A DNA stretch of 64,000 nt from Ceratorhiza oryzae-sativae (Eukaryota; Basidiomycota; Agaricomycetes; Cantharellales; Ceratobasidiaceae): assembly GCA_030998015.1 (NCBI GenBank), contig JARWMV010000016.1, forward strand, positions 62,001 through 126,000. The letters are read 5' to 3'. Positions 45,568 through 56,644 of this stretch are shown piece by piece. The position numbers and the translations under genes are program-made. Position 1 is the first letter of the stretch. Every line of letters begins with the position of its first letter. The notes under the pieces were generated by a model. It worked only from the letters and a program-made list of their open reading frames with translations. It made no database searches and had not been told where the DNA came from.

Positions 45568-46870
45568 ATGCCGTTTACTCCAGTGCAAACGCTCATCGGC
45601 GCGGCCATGATGGGGTTAGTCCTGATCGCGTCATCATCATACCTGTCAAACTAAACATTTACATTATTTTTCTAGGATGGCCGCCAATAATCTACTGGTC
45701 TTGAACGGGGGGGTGTTGGGAGTATCTGGTTTCGCCCACCGGAGTGTGGCGTCGCTCAAACATTCAATTCAAAAGTCACTCCGTGGCATTTCGGGGACCG
45801 CCTCGAACAAGGAAGTGAATGATCCGGCCCAGATCCAGAGCAACTCGCTTGCTGTCTATGGCCGGTCTGCTTGCGGGCGGTCTGATTGTGGGCCTGGCTC
45901 ACAGTTCACTAGAAAAGGAAATTGGCGCTCAACTCGTGGATGTATATGTCTCGAGCACGCCAGAATGGCGCAAGGCTCTTGGGTATGCGCTTGGTGGCGC
46001 TTTGGTTGGACTCGGCAGCAAGGCAAGTGCTTATCCTACACACGTGGTCCGCGAGCTAACGGGCCCGACAGTTGGCAAACGGCTGTACATCTGGTCATAT
46101 GCTTTGTGGCGTATCTCGCCTTTCGCCGCGATCCTTGGTCGCCACCGGTGTATTTGTGCCTATAGCGGTGCTCACCCATCTCGTATTAGGCTGCTGCGCA
46201 CCTTTCTCTATTGAGACCGGGCCGGAAAGGGAGCTTGGCATGCCGTCGTGGTGGGCGATCATGCTCCTGCAGATCCCGATTTTGTTCTACCGTTACGGAT
46301 CCGCGTTCCTCAAGGGGTTTGCCGGTGAAAAGGCAGCGAAAAAGATGGTGGCTTTCAGTACTTGTGAGCTCCTTTCAACCGCGTGTATCTGTCTCTGGTA
46401 GCTAACCCGACCTAGCATTGCACTTTTCCCTCGGTCTCGTGCTTAGCGGTATGCTCCGGCCATCCAAAATCCTCAACTTTTTCAACTTGACTCCCTCTGC
46501 CATCAAGTCTGGCGAATGGGACCCTAGCCTGTTGCTCGTCATCGTAGGCGGGATCATCCCCCAACTGCTTGCCTGGCAATGCTGTCTCGGCGCATACATC
46601 CGCCAGCCCAATAGCCGACCCAAGTTTGCTGATACGTGGTCCGTTCCCAAAGTCTCGCTCAGCTCGAACTGGAAAGAGAGTATTACCCCGAGGCTTGTCT
46701 TTGGAGCAGCGATCTTTGGTGCAGGCTGGGGATTGTGCGGGATTTGCCCCGGTCCAGCGGCGATCATGATCGGAGTTGCTGCCGGCGGTGATTGGAGAGT
46801 TCAGGTGTGGAGAAGCGCGGTGTGGGTGCCCAGTTTTGTCGTGGGAGGAATTGTCGGTGGTATGATCTAA
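45568..46870 (+). CDS. YeeE/YedE family sulfur-compound transporter
   Basis: YeeE/YedE proteins are integral membrane channels that import thiosulfate or related sulfur compounds. Exon 1 gives [16 protein letters not shown], joined to [20 protein letters not shown] and [14 protein letters not shown] 58-nt intron (45774-45831) restores frame to [20 protein letters not shown]. Then comes [16 protein letters not shown], an intron with a GC donor (46023-46071), and [16 protein letters not shown], the conserved Cys-containing core. Further segments are [60 protein letters not shown] (second conserved Cys repeat) and [10 protein letters not shown] at the end. Two related halves, each with a GxCxGG-like pore motif, fit the family. 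Without the GC-AG intron the core motif would be lost. No related sulfur genes are adjacent. Confidence 0.88.
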
Positions 46871-47372
46871 AACTACTCTACGTCGCCTTTTTTGGAGGTT
46901 AATACTTTTGTTGTACATGATTGGATTTCTGTGTGCTACCAACCACATGCTCATCGACGATAATATATTTAGTCAAAGGTTGAGCGAATAGGAATGGCCA
47001 CCTAGCAGCTACGTTCTCGGAATATGTCTACATCCCGGCAATGAGGCGAATCCGGCCGAACGATGATGATATGAGTTTGCTGAGTATTCATTTTGACGAG
47101 ATCACTTGAACCTTGCTCGGAAATTTTAGCCTCTTACAAAGATTGGCAAACACGAGGCAGTTGAAAGAGACATTTATGGCTCGAATCGAGTATTTCAGTA
47201 AATACAATCCGATGGGTTGATCCGGGTTATACTGCTTGGTAGACGAATAATCGCAAAAGTCGAACGCAGTCTTGAGAGAAAAGAGGATTCGTTACATAGA
47301 AACTAGAATTTATGGACATTGAGCGCAGGAATAGCTGATCATTCCAGTATTCAAATCTCGATTTAGTAACAG
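46871..47372. other. Intergenic region
   Basis: No gene supported between the transporter and the tRNA. Confidence 0.4.
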
Positions 47373-47483
47373 GCCGTGGTAGCTCAGTTGGGAGAGCGTT
47401 AGACTGAAGTCGGGTTCGCATTAACCCAGATTGAACCTTGCAGTATCATCTACAGGTCGCCTGTTCAAACCAGGCTCATGGCA
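47373..47483 (+). tRNA. tRNA-Phe (GAA) with 38-nt intron
   Basis: The acceptor arms GCCGTGG and TCATGGC pair (with two G-U), the D-arm is TAGCTCAGTTGGGAGAGC, and the T-arm is GCCTG-TTCAAAC-CAGGC. The anticodon loop is CTGAAGA, with anticodon GAA at 47406-47408. An intron of 38 nt (47410-47447) sits one base 3' of the anticodon, the standard nuclear tRNA intron position, and removal joins TAGA to TCTA in the anticodon stem. Discriminator base A at 47483. Pol III terminator: a short T-run follows within about 15 bases. Confidence 0.93.
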
Positions 47484-48091
47484 TTAGTTTTTATCACTAC
47501 CAGGACTTGTAAAGGGGCAGATTTGAGAATAAGAACCATCAGGTCGTTATCTCGCAGGTGGGGGTTTGGCTGTTGGATTTCACAGTAGAGAGATGGGAAA
47601 ATCCGAGCTAGGGAGAGTAGGTTTTACCCCAGAAACTGTATTCATTCCTGGTCAATGGAAACTGGGCGCCTGAAGTTGGAGTTGGAGTGCATCGCTGCTC
47701 TCGCAGCGATGTTCCCAGCCCGCAAACGCGGGTTGACTCAGTGACAGAAGTTCTCTCAGAAAAGCTCCTTCACTCAAACTCCGGCCACTTGCGCCTAATT
47801 TGCTATATCCCGACGCTGAATCAATGGCTTCCATGTTTATCTAATTTATCCCGACACAGGGATCATCGACGGCCGAAGATCACTCTGAATGACCCCGTAC
47901 TCGTTAGTGACAATCATCAAGAGGAGTTGACGGTACCCGGCTGACTTGCTACAGAGCCTATCCATCGCCCTTGGGGCATTATGGATATCATCCATAGCAC
48001 TTCTTGATATCTGTCGGACCTCTGCAGAGCGTCTTGAGTACGGCCGGATTCTAGCAAACAGTGTGGCTGTTGTTACTCAATAGGATGACAA
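47484..48091. other. Intergenic region
   Basis: About 600 bp with short frames only; nothing supported. Confidence 0.35.
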
Positions 48092-48280
48092 TCATGCGAC
48101 AACACCTGCCTCGATCTCTTGCGGTTCCGAGCCACCCCTCACCTTCGCCAAACCGAGATGCGGGTCTGCATGGTAGTCCATCGTGATCCCCGCAGTGTCC
48201 AACCTTTGAGCGAGCATCAACCGCTTGCTTTGAGCGCCGTATATGCGTCGGTAGGCGTTTACTATCTAGTTGTACGCGCA
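48092..48280 (-). other. Possible coding exon, unrecognised
   Basis: The minus-strand frame ending at 48092 reads AYRRIYGAQSKRLMLAQRL, then DTAGITMDYHADPHLGLAK and SEPQEIEAGVVA. It looks protein-like (balanced composition, acidic and aromatic residues) and could be the last exon of a gene whose upstream exons (48290-48590) I cannot resolve. An acceptor-like AG lies just upstream. No family is recognised; it may be a remnant. Confidence 0.25.
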
Positions 48281-48884
48281 GGAAAGGACCATGCGATAAG
48301 AGTAAGTTGGAACGGACCACCAAGACTTGAGTATGCTGCCAAGGCACTTTACAGCTGGTTTCATGAGCCGGCAGATCTACTTTTGCTCGTCGCTTTAAGG
48401 GTGCAAACCAACCGAGGGGTTGAAAACGCGAGCGGACTCGTGCTGAGCAACAGAGGGGTAATCCTTGTGCAGTGGAATGGCGAAGGAAAGGACGAAAAGA
48501 TGATAAAATGGCTTTTATTACGTTTAGTACACGAGGTTGACCTAATATTCAGCGCAGGCCGTGGGGTAACCTGTTTCGATGGATGATGCACCAAATGCCG
48601 AGAGGCACCTTTTGCTACGAAATCATCTATCTAGTTGAGAACTGATCTAACAGAATAGGGCTTTTGAGTGTATCGCCCCTGACACGCAAGCGGCTGAAAG
48701 GTGGTAATTGTCCGCTGCCATCAGGATAAAAGCGCAGCTGGGTCAAAAGAAAAGATTGAAATTCGTCATCATTGGAATCATAAGCATTCGTGTTATTCGA
48801 AAAGAGAGCAAGAGGGAAATATACATAATAGCCGCCATTTTAATATCTACATCTCCGGTATCCTGTACATATGCTACATTGGCA
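48281..48884. other. Region without supported gene
   Basis: A 155-codon plus-strand frame (48119-48586) and minus-strand frames overlap; none has motifs. Possible upstream exons of the exon at 48092-48280 cannot be resolved. Confidence 0.3.
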
Positions 48885-49754
48885 CTAATAGCTCTCAACA
48901 GCTGGGGATCGCGAAACGTTACACATCTTGCGGATACCCTCCAAGTCTTCGACAAGGTTTGAAACAAAGAAAACTTCGGTGGTGAAGCCGGACACAAAGT
49001 ATGGATAGAGCAAGTCCTGGGTGTAATTAGTGAGGAACTCCAGTTTCTTGAGGAATTCCTGCTCGTTCGATCCTGGCTTCAGCGAAAATCTGTACCATTC
49101 GGTCCGGACTGAGTAGTATGTTAATTTGAGTTCTCGAAATCTCAGGTGGCGTTCATACTTTTATCTTCGTCTTGATCAGCTGTATCTCCAAACAACGCGT
49201 TTTCTATAATCTTGCCTACTCGCTTTGCTTTAGTCACGCGTTTAGCTTCATAGGGAATCAGTTCGCTGTTATGCAACCAACGGTTAGCCACCTAATGCAT
49301 TTCCAAATATTTCGGACATACTCGGCGAGTTTGATGGGCACGAGAACCTGCATAAGCCTAGCTACAATTGAGCGACACTTGTCGCAGATCAAGACAAAGC
49401 AGAGCACTCACGCAGCACTCGGGTTATGAGTGGAGTACTGTTCTTGAGCCGTAGCCCATCGACCATCTCCTATCTTGATGTCATAGGTAGGCCTACCGCC
49501 AACCTAACAGCCCAATGGAGACCCATCAGCGTGATGAAGAATTACATAGGCCTGCTGAAGCTCACGAATAGCTTCTCCTGCTGGTTGCCATGCTTGAATG
49601 GATTGGGTGAGATAATAATGTAGAAATTATCCCACGCAATCCGCGACCGAGCCCAATCGAGAAATATTGGCAGAGAGATCTCATCTAGCCCTCCCGTTTT
49701 TTCAATATGCTTATGCCAATCTCGGATTGACTTGTATGTGTGCGCCGATTGCAT
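48885..49754 (-). CDS. Hypothetical multi-exon protein
   Basis: I do not recognise this gene. From a likely start at 49754 (MQSAHTYKSIRDWHKHIEKT then GGLDEISLPIFLDWARSRIA), protein-like segments continue on the same strand: QPAGEAIRELQQAYVILHHA, DGSPL, YDIKIGDGRWATAQEQYS, VANRWLHNSELIPYEAKRVT then KAKRVGKIIENALFGDTADQ, SVRTEWYRFSLKPGSNEQEF then LKKLEFLTNYTQDLLYPYFV, and LVEDLEGIRKMCNVSRSPAV, ending at 48885. Splice donors and acceptors exist for most joints, but the first one, near 49640, is unclear. The protein is helical and soluble, with no signal peptide. The longer minus-strand frame extending to 50492 is Pro/Ser-rich shadow and is not included. Confidence 0.45.
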
Positions 49755-50928
49755 ATCAAGTAGAGGCGACAAGTCGATCCAGGAGCTTGAAACGCGGGGG
49801 ATGCGGGAGAGCGGATACAAGATACCTTTCTGTCGGTCCCTTATGTAGCTAGTAGCTTGCAAGGGTGGGCATAATCGGAGCGCACTACCCGGTGCGGGCC
49901 AGGAACGTCTGCCGTTCTTACTGGTTACATCGGTCCCGTACTGGGGCCGATTCATAAGGGGTGTCACTCCGGCGTCGGCAACTCGCCTCCAAAGTTGACG
50001 ACTACCAAGGCGAGGCCATCCGGATCGGCTCGGTCCTCTCCGATGGACTAGCGAGATGCAGAACAAGCTGGTGGGGAAATTCGATAGCCTGGCACAAGGC
50101 GTCAAGGCCGGTCCCCCCAAGGCCTGTGCCAAGAGCGCTCGGGGTCTAGAGTGGATTGGGATGAAGGGGAGGGGGGGGGGAGCTTGGAGTAGGTCATGCA
50201 GGAGGGATTGGCACAGAGGTGCACGCGAGGATGGTCGATGGGGAGGTTGTGGAAAGTGCGAGAAAGAAGAGACGAGTGCGGAAGGAGGGGGAGAGGCTGA
50301 AAAAGTCAGGTGATAGTGAGCAGAGGGATGAAACAGAATTTGAGGTTCGGAGCATTCATAGACTTTGTGTGGTATGTTTATATTATTCGCATCGTGTAAC
50401 ATTAGGACCAATCGTTTTATGGGTTGAAATAAGATGAGCCCGGCCAAACTGTGAGCGCGAAGCTTGGAACGTGCCACTGTAGGAAAAAACATAACACCTA
50501 TGAAGGTGCGACGGGTTTTTGGCTATATGCGCTTCATTTTTTTAACATAACGATGACTTGACAACCGTATAGGGTAGTTCTGGCTGTTGATGTTCAGTTA
50601 TTACCCGGCCTACCCCTTTATGGATCAGCGTCTGGTTGCAATCCAATTTCGCTGAGATGCTTGGCCTGTCACGCTCACGGGGAGAAGCACGCGACTCCGA
50701 AATAGCGTTTTGATCGCCGTTGCTGCTCGGCTCCGCAGTTCCGTCGCGGTGCCCCGTCCAATCCGCCGACTCGACGACCACCGCCTCCGACCTCGAATGG
50801 AAACCAAAAAACGAAAACAGTAAGTGGAACTGAATGGGTCGGAGGGACGTCACGTGACCCGCCGCAGACGAGCTCCGTCCCTGGATCAGGCCCCGACTGG
50901 TTCCCACCCGCGAGCAAAGACAGAGACG
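49755..50928. other. Region upstream of QPRTase
   Basis: No gene supported. Contains a G-run (50168-50179) and a purine-rich stretch to about 50340, then the QPRTase promoter. Confidence 0.4.
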
Positions 50929-52160
50929 ATGGCGGCGATGCAAGGCGTAGTGCAGTATGTGCAGCCCGAGTACGGGCATCTGCTGCCTCCGTCGTGGAAG
51001 AGCGCGGTCCAGGCGTGGCTGGACGAGGACACACCCAGCTTCGACTGGGGCGGATACGTCGTGGGCGAGGTCGAGCGCGAGGCCTTTCTCTTGGGCAAGG
51101 GCAAGCACCCAGGTACGCCCGGTCTGGACGTGCGTTCAGACGACGCTGACTGCGCTCCGCAGCGGTCCTCGCCGGCGTCCCGTTTGTCGACGAGGTCTTT
51201 CGGGTGCTTGGATGCGAGGTGCAATGGCACATGCGAGAAGGCGACATATTCGAGCCCGTCACGCGCGTGGCGACCGTGCGTGGACCAGCCAGACACCTCT
51301 TGCTCGGCGAGCGCGTGGCACTCAACGTCCTCGCTCGGTGCAGCGGCATAGCGACCAAGTACGTGCTCCCGCCATCTCCGTCGTCTGCCAGCTCACCCCC
51401 CGATCGCAGGAGCCGACAATTCCGAGACACGGCGCGCGCGGCCGGGTTCACGGGCACACTCGCCGGCACGCGCAAAACCACACCCGGGTTCCGGCTCGTC
51501 GAGAAATACGGGATGCTCGTGGGCGGAATCGACGCCCACCGATTCGATCTGTCGTCCATGGTCATGCTCAAGGACAATCATGTCTGGAGCACGGGCTCCA
51601 TCGCGGCTGCTGTCAAAACCGCGAGGAGCGTGGCCGGGTTTAGTCTGATGATTGATGTCGAGGTTCGCAACGAGCGCGAGGCGGACGAGGCGATCGAGGC
51701 GGGGGCAGATGTGATCATGTTGGATAACATCGAAGGAGAAGCGTTGGGCGCTCTGGCGGCGCGACTCAGGGAAAGGTGGAGGGCCACCCGCGTGTTCAAG
51801 CTCGAGACGAGCGGGGGGATCGAGGCTGGGAATCTCGTCGAGCGCGCGATCAACGGTCAGTCAGTTAATGAAATCCACGATAGAGTTTGATTGACCGCCT
51901 CGGTAGATATTGATATTCTCAGCACGAGCGCCGTGCACCAGGGAGTGCCACACATTGATTTCAGTCTCAAGCTCCAGATCCCAGGCATGGTCACGGCCGT
52001 TCCAGCACCCCAACCGGCGCATCCCCAGCCTACGCGTCTGGTCCCGCCCAAGGGAAACCCGAGTCGGAGCAAGCAGAGCAGTCGAGCCCCGTCTGCCTCG
52101 GCCGAGTCGATTGATCTTGCAGCAGAAGCTGCTGCCGATCTCGAGGCAGAGCTTATCTGA
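50929..52160 (+). CDS. BNA6: Quinolinate phosphoribosyltransferase (carboxylating nicotinate-nucleotide pyrophosphorylase)
   Basis: QPRTase converts quinolinate and PRPP to nicotinate mononucleotide, CO2 and PPi in de novo NAD synthesis. The start is at 50929 (MAAMQGVVQYVQPEYGHLLP), with a second in-frame ATG nine bases on. The N-terminal domain has WLDEDTPSFDWGGYVVG and, after an intron, VLAGVPFVDEVFRVLGCEVQ and GPARHLLLGERVALNVLARC. The barrel domain has TLAGTRKTTPGFRLVEKYGM (TRKTxPGxR active site), LVGGIDAHRFDLSSMVMLKD (KDNH), DVEVRNEREADEAIEAGADV, IMLDN, LETSGGIEAGNLVERAIN and, in the last exon, DIDILSTSAVHQGVPHIDFS. The Pro-rich and Ala-rich tail after the barrel is longer than usual. 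Four exons. It is convergent with the ACMSD-like gene, the stops being 92 bp apart. Confidence 0.95.
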
Positions 52161-52251
52161 GTATAGACGGATTGTGCACGGGTGCATGTCACTAGGCTGA
52201 AGAAATCTTAATTATGCATTGGCTTCATCATGTGTCCGTTGACGTTACATC

Positions 52252-53536
52252 TCACGCCAATCCGAAGATCCTAATCGCGTTGCCCGCCCTTACCCCTTCC
52301 TTGTCCGCCTCGCTCCATCCGTGCGCAGCCTGAATCGCACCCAGGTTCTCCGTCACGCTCGCCCACTTTTCATCCGGCTCTGCTACGCTAGGGATGGGCG
52401 GGAAGAACGGATGATCCGTCCCAAACATCATCCGCTTGCTCCCGACCGAACTCCACTCTTCGATCCCCTCGGTTCCTTTTCCGGAACCAGAGTAGTTTGG
52501 CCCGCGGCCGGCGGCTGCGCTCGCCATCATCAGTTCCGGCGCACCATACGCGACGGCGTCGTAGTAGAGCATCCCGAGGTAGTGTCGTGCATCGTGTCGA
52601 AGCCGACGCGCGACAATGGGGTCGTGTGCGATGCATGACGCGAGGCGGGACGAGAGGATAGGGAGCGCACCTCCAGAATGAGCGAGGAGGATTCGGAGTG
52701 TAGGATGTCGATCGAGTGTGCCTGCCAAAATCAATCTGGTTGTCGCCTGCACAATCCCAGATATCAAAAAAAAATCCAACTCCCCCGGACTTGGAGAAAG
52801 CACGTACGATGGCAGTCTCAAACGGAAACCCGAGCGCAAGAGGGAGAACGTGTCCGTTCTCGGCTTGTCCAAACAGATCGTCCGGCACACCGTAATGCGG
52901 GTGCAAAAAGATCACCAGTCCCTTTTCGGCGATGGCTGACCAGACGGGTTCGAGCGCTGGATCGTCGAGTCCGTTGCCGAGGCCTTTGGTGCCCATGATC
53001 ACACCTCGGAGGTGGGGTAGAGTCGAGATTTGCGTGATCGTTTGTGTGATTTGGGGTATAGGCACGGAAGGGAGGAGCGGGAGGAGTCCGAATCCGTACA
53101 ACCGTTTCAACGAGCACGCCGGAAAAGTCGGCGACGAAGGGCGCGAAGAAGCAAGAGCAGGACCGCTAGCGCAGTACTCTTCGAGATCTTGGTTCAGCTG
53201 TTCGGCGAGTCGAGGTGCCTCCGAGGGAGTCAAAAAGTCGAGCCATGGGTTGGCGGTGCTGACGATCGAAATGTCGATCGCGTGTTTGTCCATGAATGCG
53301 AGTTTTTGAGCTCGGTCCCAGTACTGTCGTCGGATTCAAACAAACGAGTGGAATGCAACGGCGGGATGATCACTCGCCTGTCCTCCGACGGGTCTCCCTG
53401 AATCTTTTCCCTCCAACACGATCAGGCTCTCGCCGTTTCCGTCTTTATCGGGAACGATCCTCGGAGCGTGTGTTCGCGAACGCATGAGGTTCGCGTATCG
53501 AGGGAGGTAGACATGCGTATGTACGTCGACGAGCAT
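52252..53536 (-). CDS. ACMSD-type amidohydrolase (aminocarboxymuconate-semialdehyde decarboxylase-like)
   Basis: ACMSD removes CO2 from 2-amino-3-carboxymuconate semialdehyde, diverting tryptophan carbon away from quinolinate; the wider family also holds aromatic-acid decarboxylases. The start at 53536 gives MLVDVHTHVYLPRYANLM with the metal-binding HxH; an ATG at 53557 adds seven residues. Further landmarks: QYWDRAQKLAFMDKHAIDIS, VSTANPWLDFL, GVIMGTKGLGNGLDDP, KGLVIFLHPHYGVPDDLFG (His), FPFETAIATTRLILAGTLDR, RILLAHSGGALPILSSRL (His), HYLGMLYYDAVAYGAPELMM, RMMFGTDHPFFPPIP (catalytic Asp) and KEGVRAGNAIRIFGLA. All metal ligands are present. The intron at 53324-53377 has a GC donor (GCGAGT). 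Three exons. Exact substrate is inferred from context. Confidence 0.88.
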
Positions 53537-53890
53537 GGCTCGTGCGCGAGAGAGCATCCGTGGTCGGGGAAAGGGAAACGAACGGATCCAAGCCGTGTGT
53601 CAGGTTTTGGTTTTGTCATTTATCAACGCGAAGCGACCAGTCACGTGTAGCGATGATGAAGACCGATCGGGTTCGGTTAGCCGCGTTGGCCTTTTTAGCC
53701 GACGACCATTATCTGGTTACACTTTGACTTGGAGACTGGGGTGCTTTTATTCAGAACTCGAGGTAGAGGACTCAAAGGGAGTTGGGGTTTGATTTGAAGT
53801 CGTGTGCTGGATAAAACGCCGAACGCCTTGGATTGGAGTAAACGGTCATCTCGACTGGAGCCCATAGATATTTGAACGTCGTTGTTGAAG
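53537..53890. promoter_or_regulatory. Bidirectional promoter, ACMSD-like / ALDH
   Basis: 354 bp between two head-to-head start codons contain no gene, so the decarboxylase and dehydrogenase probably share control elements here. Overlapping frames on both strands are not supported. Confidence 0.5.
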
Positions 53891-56096
53891 ATGTTCTCGA
53901 GTCAAGTGCGGAGGGCCGGGTCGTCGTTGGTGGTGAGCGGGAACTGGTTGACCCGGGACTGGCGCCAATCTGACCAAGATCATCCCGTCCACAGAGGACA
54001 CAATATGGACCCCATATCGGAGGCAGATTTGTCGAAGGAACAGGATCAAGGTGGGTTATCCCGAAAACATCTCAATCTAATCAACTCACTCTTTCAAGTA
54101 TTCCCGTGGTAAACCCCGCGACGAACCAACCGCTCACACACGTTGTCTCGGCCTCGCCTTCGGACGTCGAGTTGGCGGTCACTGCTGCCCAAACTGCGTT
54201 TGCTTCCGGGATATGGTCTCGCGCTCCAGCTCTGCACCGCGCCTCTGTGTTGACTCGTCTTGCTCGACTGTTGGAGGCTCGCGTACCCGAGTTGGCTCAA
54301 GTCGAGAGTATGCAGACTGGGCGAACGATTCGAGAGATGAAGGTTCAGTTGGCGAGGTTGCCCGAGTGGATGTGAGCGTTTGTAGAGTGCTAAAATTGGA
54401 GGGATATTCATTCGCACGTTGCGGGGATAGCGATTATTTTGCAGCACTTGCGAGGACTCACCAAGGCATTGTCGCACCTACCCACGGACCGCTTTTGAAC
54501 TATGTGACGAGGGTGCCGCTCGGCGTTGTGGCTCAAATAACGGTATGCTTCATTTCTTCCAGCAGTCTGGTCGGATTGATTCTATTTGACAATAGCCATT
54601 TAACCATCCGCTCCTAATCGCGATCAAGAAAATTGCGCCTGCCTTGGCAGCCGGTAACAGCGTTGTGAGTAGCCTTCCTAGCAAATTTGGCAAGCAAGCT
54701 CTAATGATTCAAAGTAGATAGTAAAACCATCAGAAGTGAGTATGAGGCCGCATATATTGTAATAAAGTTGATTCAGGCCGCATATAGCTTGCCCCAATCA
54801 CGGTTCTGGAATTCGCAGAATTAGCCGTCGAAGCTGGAGGTTTGTCTTGCGACTGTAAACCCTCGTACTGTGCTTATGCTACCGCATTTAGTTCCACCTT
54901 CAACTCTACAAATCCTTCCCGGAGGACCGGAAACCGGCCAGGCGATCGTAGCTCATCCGTTGATTCGGAAGGTGGACGTTACAGTTAGTCGATCAGTCTC
55001 TCCTGGTATCTCCGCCTCCTATACCTATCTCAGGCTGGCACCACGGCGGGTCGAGCAATTGGATCAATAGTAGGCGGGAATCTTGCGTCATATACGGCCG
55101 AGCTGGGAGGCAAAGCGCCGATCATCGTTTTTGCAGACGCAGATTTGGAGTCGGCAGTTAATGGTAAGAGTTTTGGATTCACACCAACAGATGATAAGAT
55201 AAAAGTCTATAGGGGTCGCATTTGCTTGCTTTGTGGCTTCGGGCCAAACATGCGTCAGTGGTACAAGGTTGATCGTCGAGGACATCATATACTACCCCTT
55301 CCTCGACGCGCTTGTCAAGAAGGTAAAGAGCATAGAAGACAGGATGGGGGACCGTGAGTCGCTTTAAATTACCTCCCGCTATTAAACTAATCTACCATCG
55401 TTGCGTAGCACTCAACCCTAAATCCACAATCGGCCCCCTTATTTCTCAAGCCTCTCTGGCCCGAACCGAGCAAATCCTTCAACGCAGACCCGATCATGCC
55501 GTGCTCATGTCTGGGGGGTCCCGCTTGACGTCACCCTCCCCGCTCGACGACTTTCCCCGTTCCGAGGGAAACTTTTTCCCTCCAACTATCATTGCGGGCG
55601 TCCAAACTACTGATGAACTCTGGAACGAAGAAGTGTTTGGCCCGGTCGTGGCTTTGACGAGCTTTAGCGGCGAGGCCGATGCTATCAAACTTGCGAATGC
55701 GTGCAAGTACGGGCTGGGTGCTGGGGTGTGGACGAGTGATGTTGGCCGAGCGTTGAGAGTGAGCAGGGAGATTGAGGCGGGGTTGGTCTGGGTAAATGCG
55801 CATCATCGGAACGATCCGAGCTCACCCTGGTGAGTTCTCTGCTCCAAAACGGACCCCTAAATCTCATTCCCAATACAGGGGAGGGATGAAAGAGAGCGGG
55901 ATTGGAAGGGAGAATGGCGTAGAGGCGTTTGAAAGTTGTAAGTTGCTTGGAGCTCTACTGCGGGAATTCGCTGATGGCTTATCTCGGGCTAGATTCTCAA
56001 AGTAAATCCACAATCATCAACACGTCGACCGTGGAGGATATGAGGGAAAAAGATGACTGGTTTGCAGATAGTGAGACCGAGAGGCGGTACGGCTGA
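53891..56096 (+). CDS. Aldehyde dehydrogenase, NAD(P)-dependent family
   Basis: ALDHs oxidise aldehydes to acids. From ATG at 53891, MFSSQVRRAGSSLV is spliced (donor GTGAGC) to RTQYGPHIGGRFVEGTGS and then IPVVNPATNQPLTHVVSA. Further exons give QLARLPEWMDYFAALAR, PFNHPLLIAIKKIAPALAAG (cofactor fold), VIVKPSELAPITVLEFAELA, LQILPGGPETGQAIVAHPLI, AELGGKAPIIVFADADLE (general-base Glu), ASGQTCVSGTRLIVED (catalytic Cys), EVFGPVVALTSF and ESGIGRENGVEAFES, ending YSQSKSTIINTSTVEDMREK and ERRYG with stop at 56094-56096. All key residues are present and about 13 exons join in frame. Head-to-head with the ACMSD-like gene: an aminomuconate-semialdehyde dehydrogenase role fits, but sequence alone cannot show it. 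Confidence 0.9.
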
Positions 56097-56644
56097 GCTT
56101 GGATCGTGAAAGAGGAGCGGTTGAAAGCTTAAAACACAGGCAGTGAATCTCGGCCGCAGAATGTAGCGACTAGCTCAACGTGTAGATAGTTCCTGACATG
56201 TTGCCTATCAGTTTCCTATCTCAGGCGATCAGACTCGTAAGTAAATGCGTATGGATCTGGTGAGTATTCCGCCACAAGCCGAACCCCTAACTCGGCTTTT
56301 GGTCAAATAGAGTGAGGCTCCTTTATCCCCGTAAGGGGCCACCGTAGTGTGCAAACGTGTAGTATACAGAAATAGGACAGCTTCTATTGCCACACCAGGG
56401 GAATATATTTGGGGCTAACCCAAATTGTATCGCCCGGGTTGGATTTCGCGTCGACAAGTTTAGATACTCTCAGAAGCCTGGGTTCTGTGTGGAGAGTTTA
56501 CAGGAGTTTCCACCTGATACTTCAGGGTGTTATCTCTTGCGCTATAACAGATGGTCTCCCAGTCAAAACAATCAGATCAAACGACAAGACATGAGAATAT
56601 CGATAAACAAAATTAACCAAGGTCAAAATCCTATGCACTCAACC
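56097..56644. other. Intergenic region
   Basis: 3' flank of the ALDH gene; no gene supported. Confidence 0.4.

Noticed and set aside
45774..45831. Apparent frameshift in the YeeE/YedE gene
   Set aside because: A 58-nt GT-AG intron explains the frame change, with family-like sequence on both sides.
46418..46954. 180-codon minus-strand frame
   Set aside because: Antisense to the last exon of the YeeE/YedE transporter.
48119..48586. 155-codon plus-strand frame
   Set aside because: No domain, biased composition, and overlaps a more protein-like minus-strand exon.
49755..50492. N-terminal extension of the minus-strand 316-codon frame
   Set aside because: Pro/Ser-rich, no motif, overlaps G-run repeat; only the part from 49754 down looks coding.
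50675..51577. 300-codon minus-strand frame
   Set aside because: It lies antisense to QPRTase exons with clear active-site motifs; composition is Arg/Pro/Ser shadow of GC-rich coding DNA.
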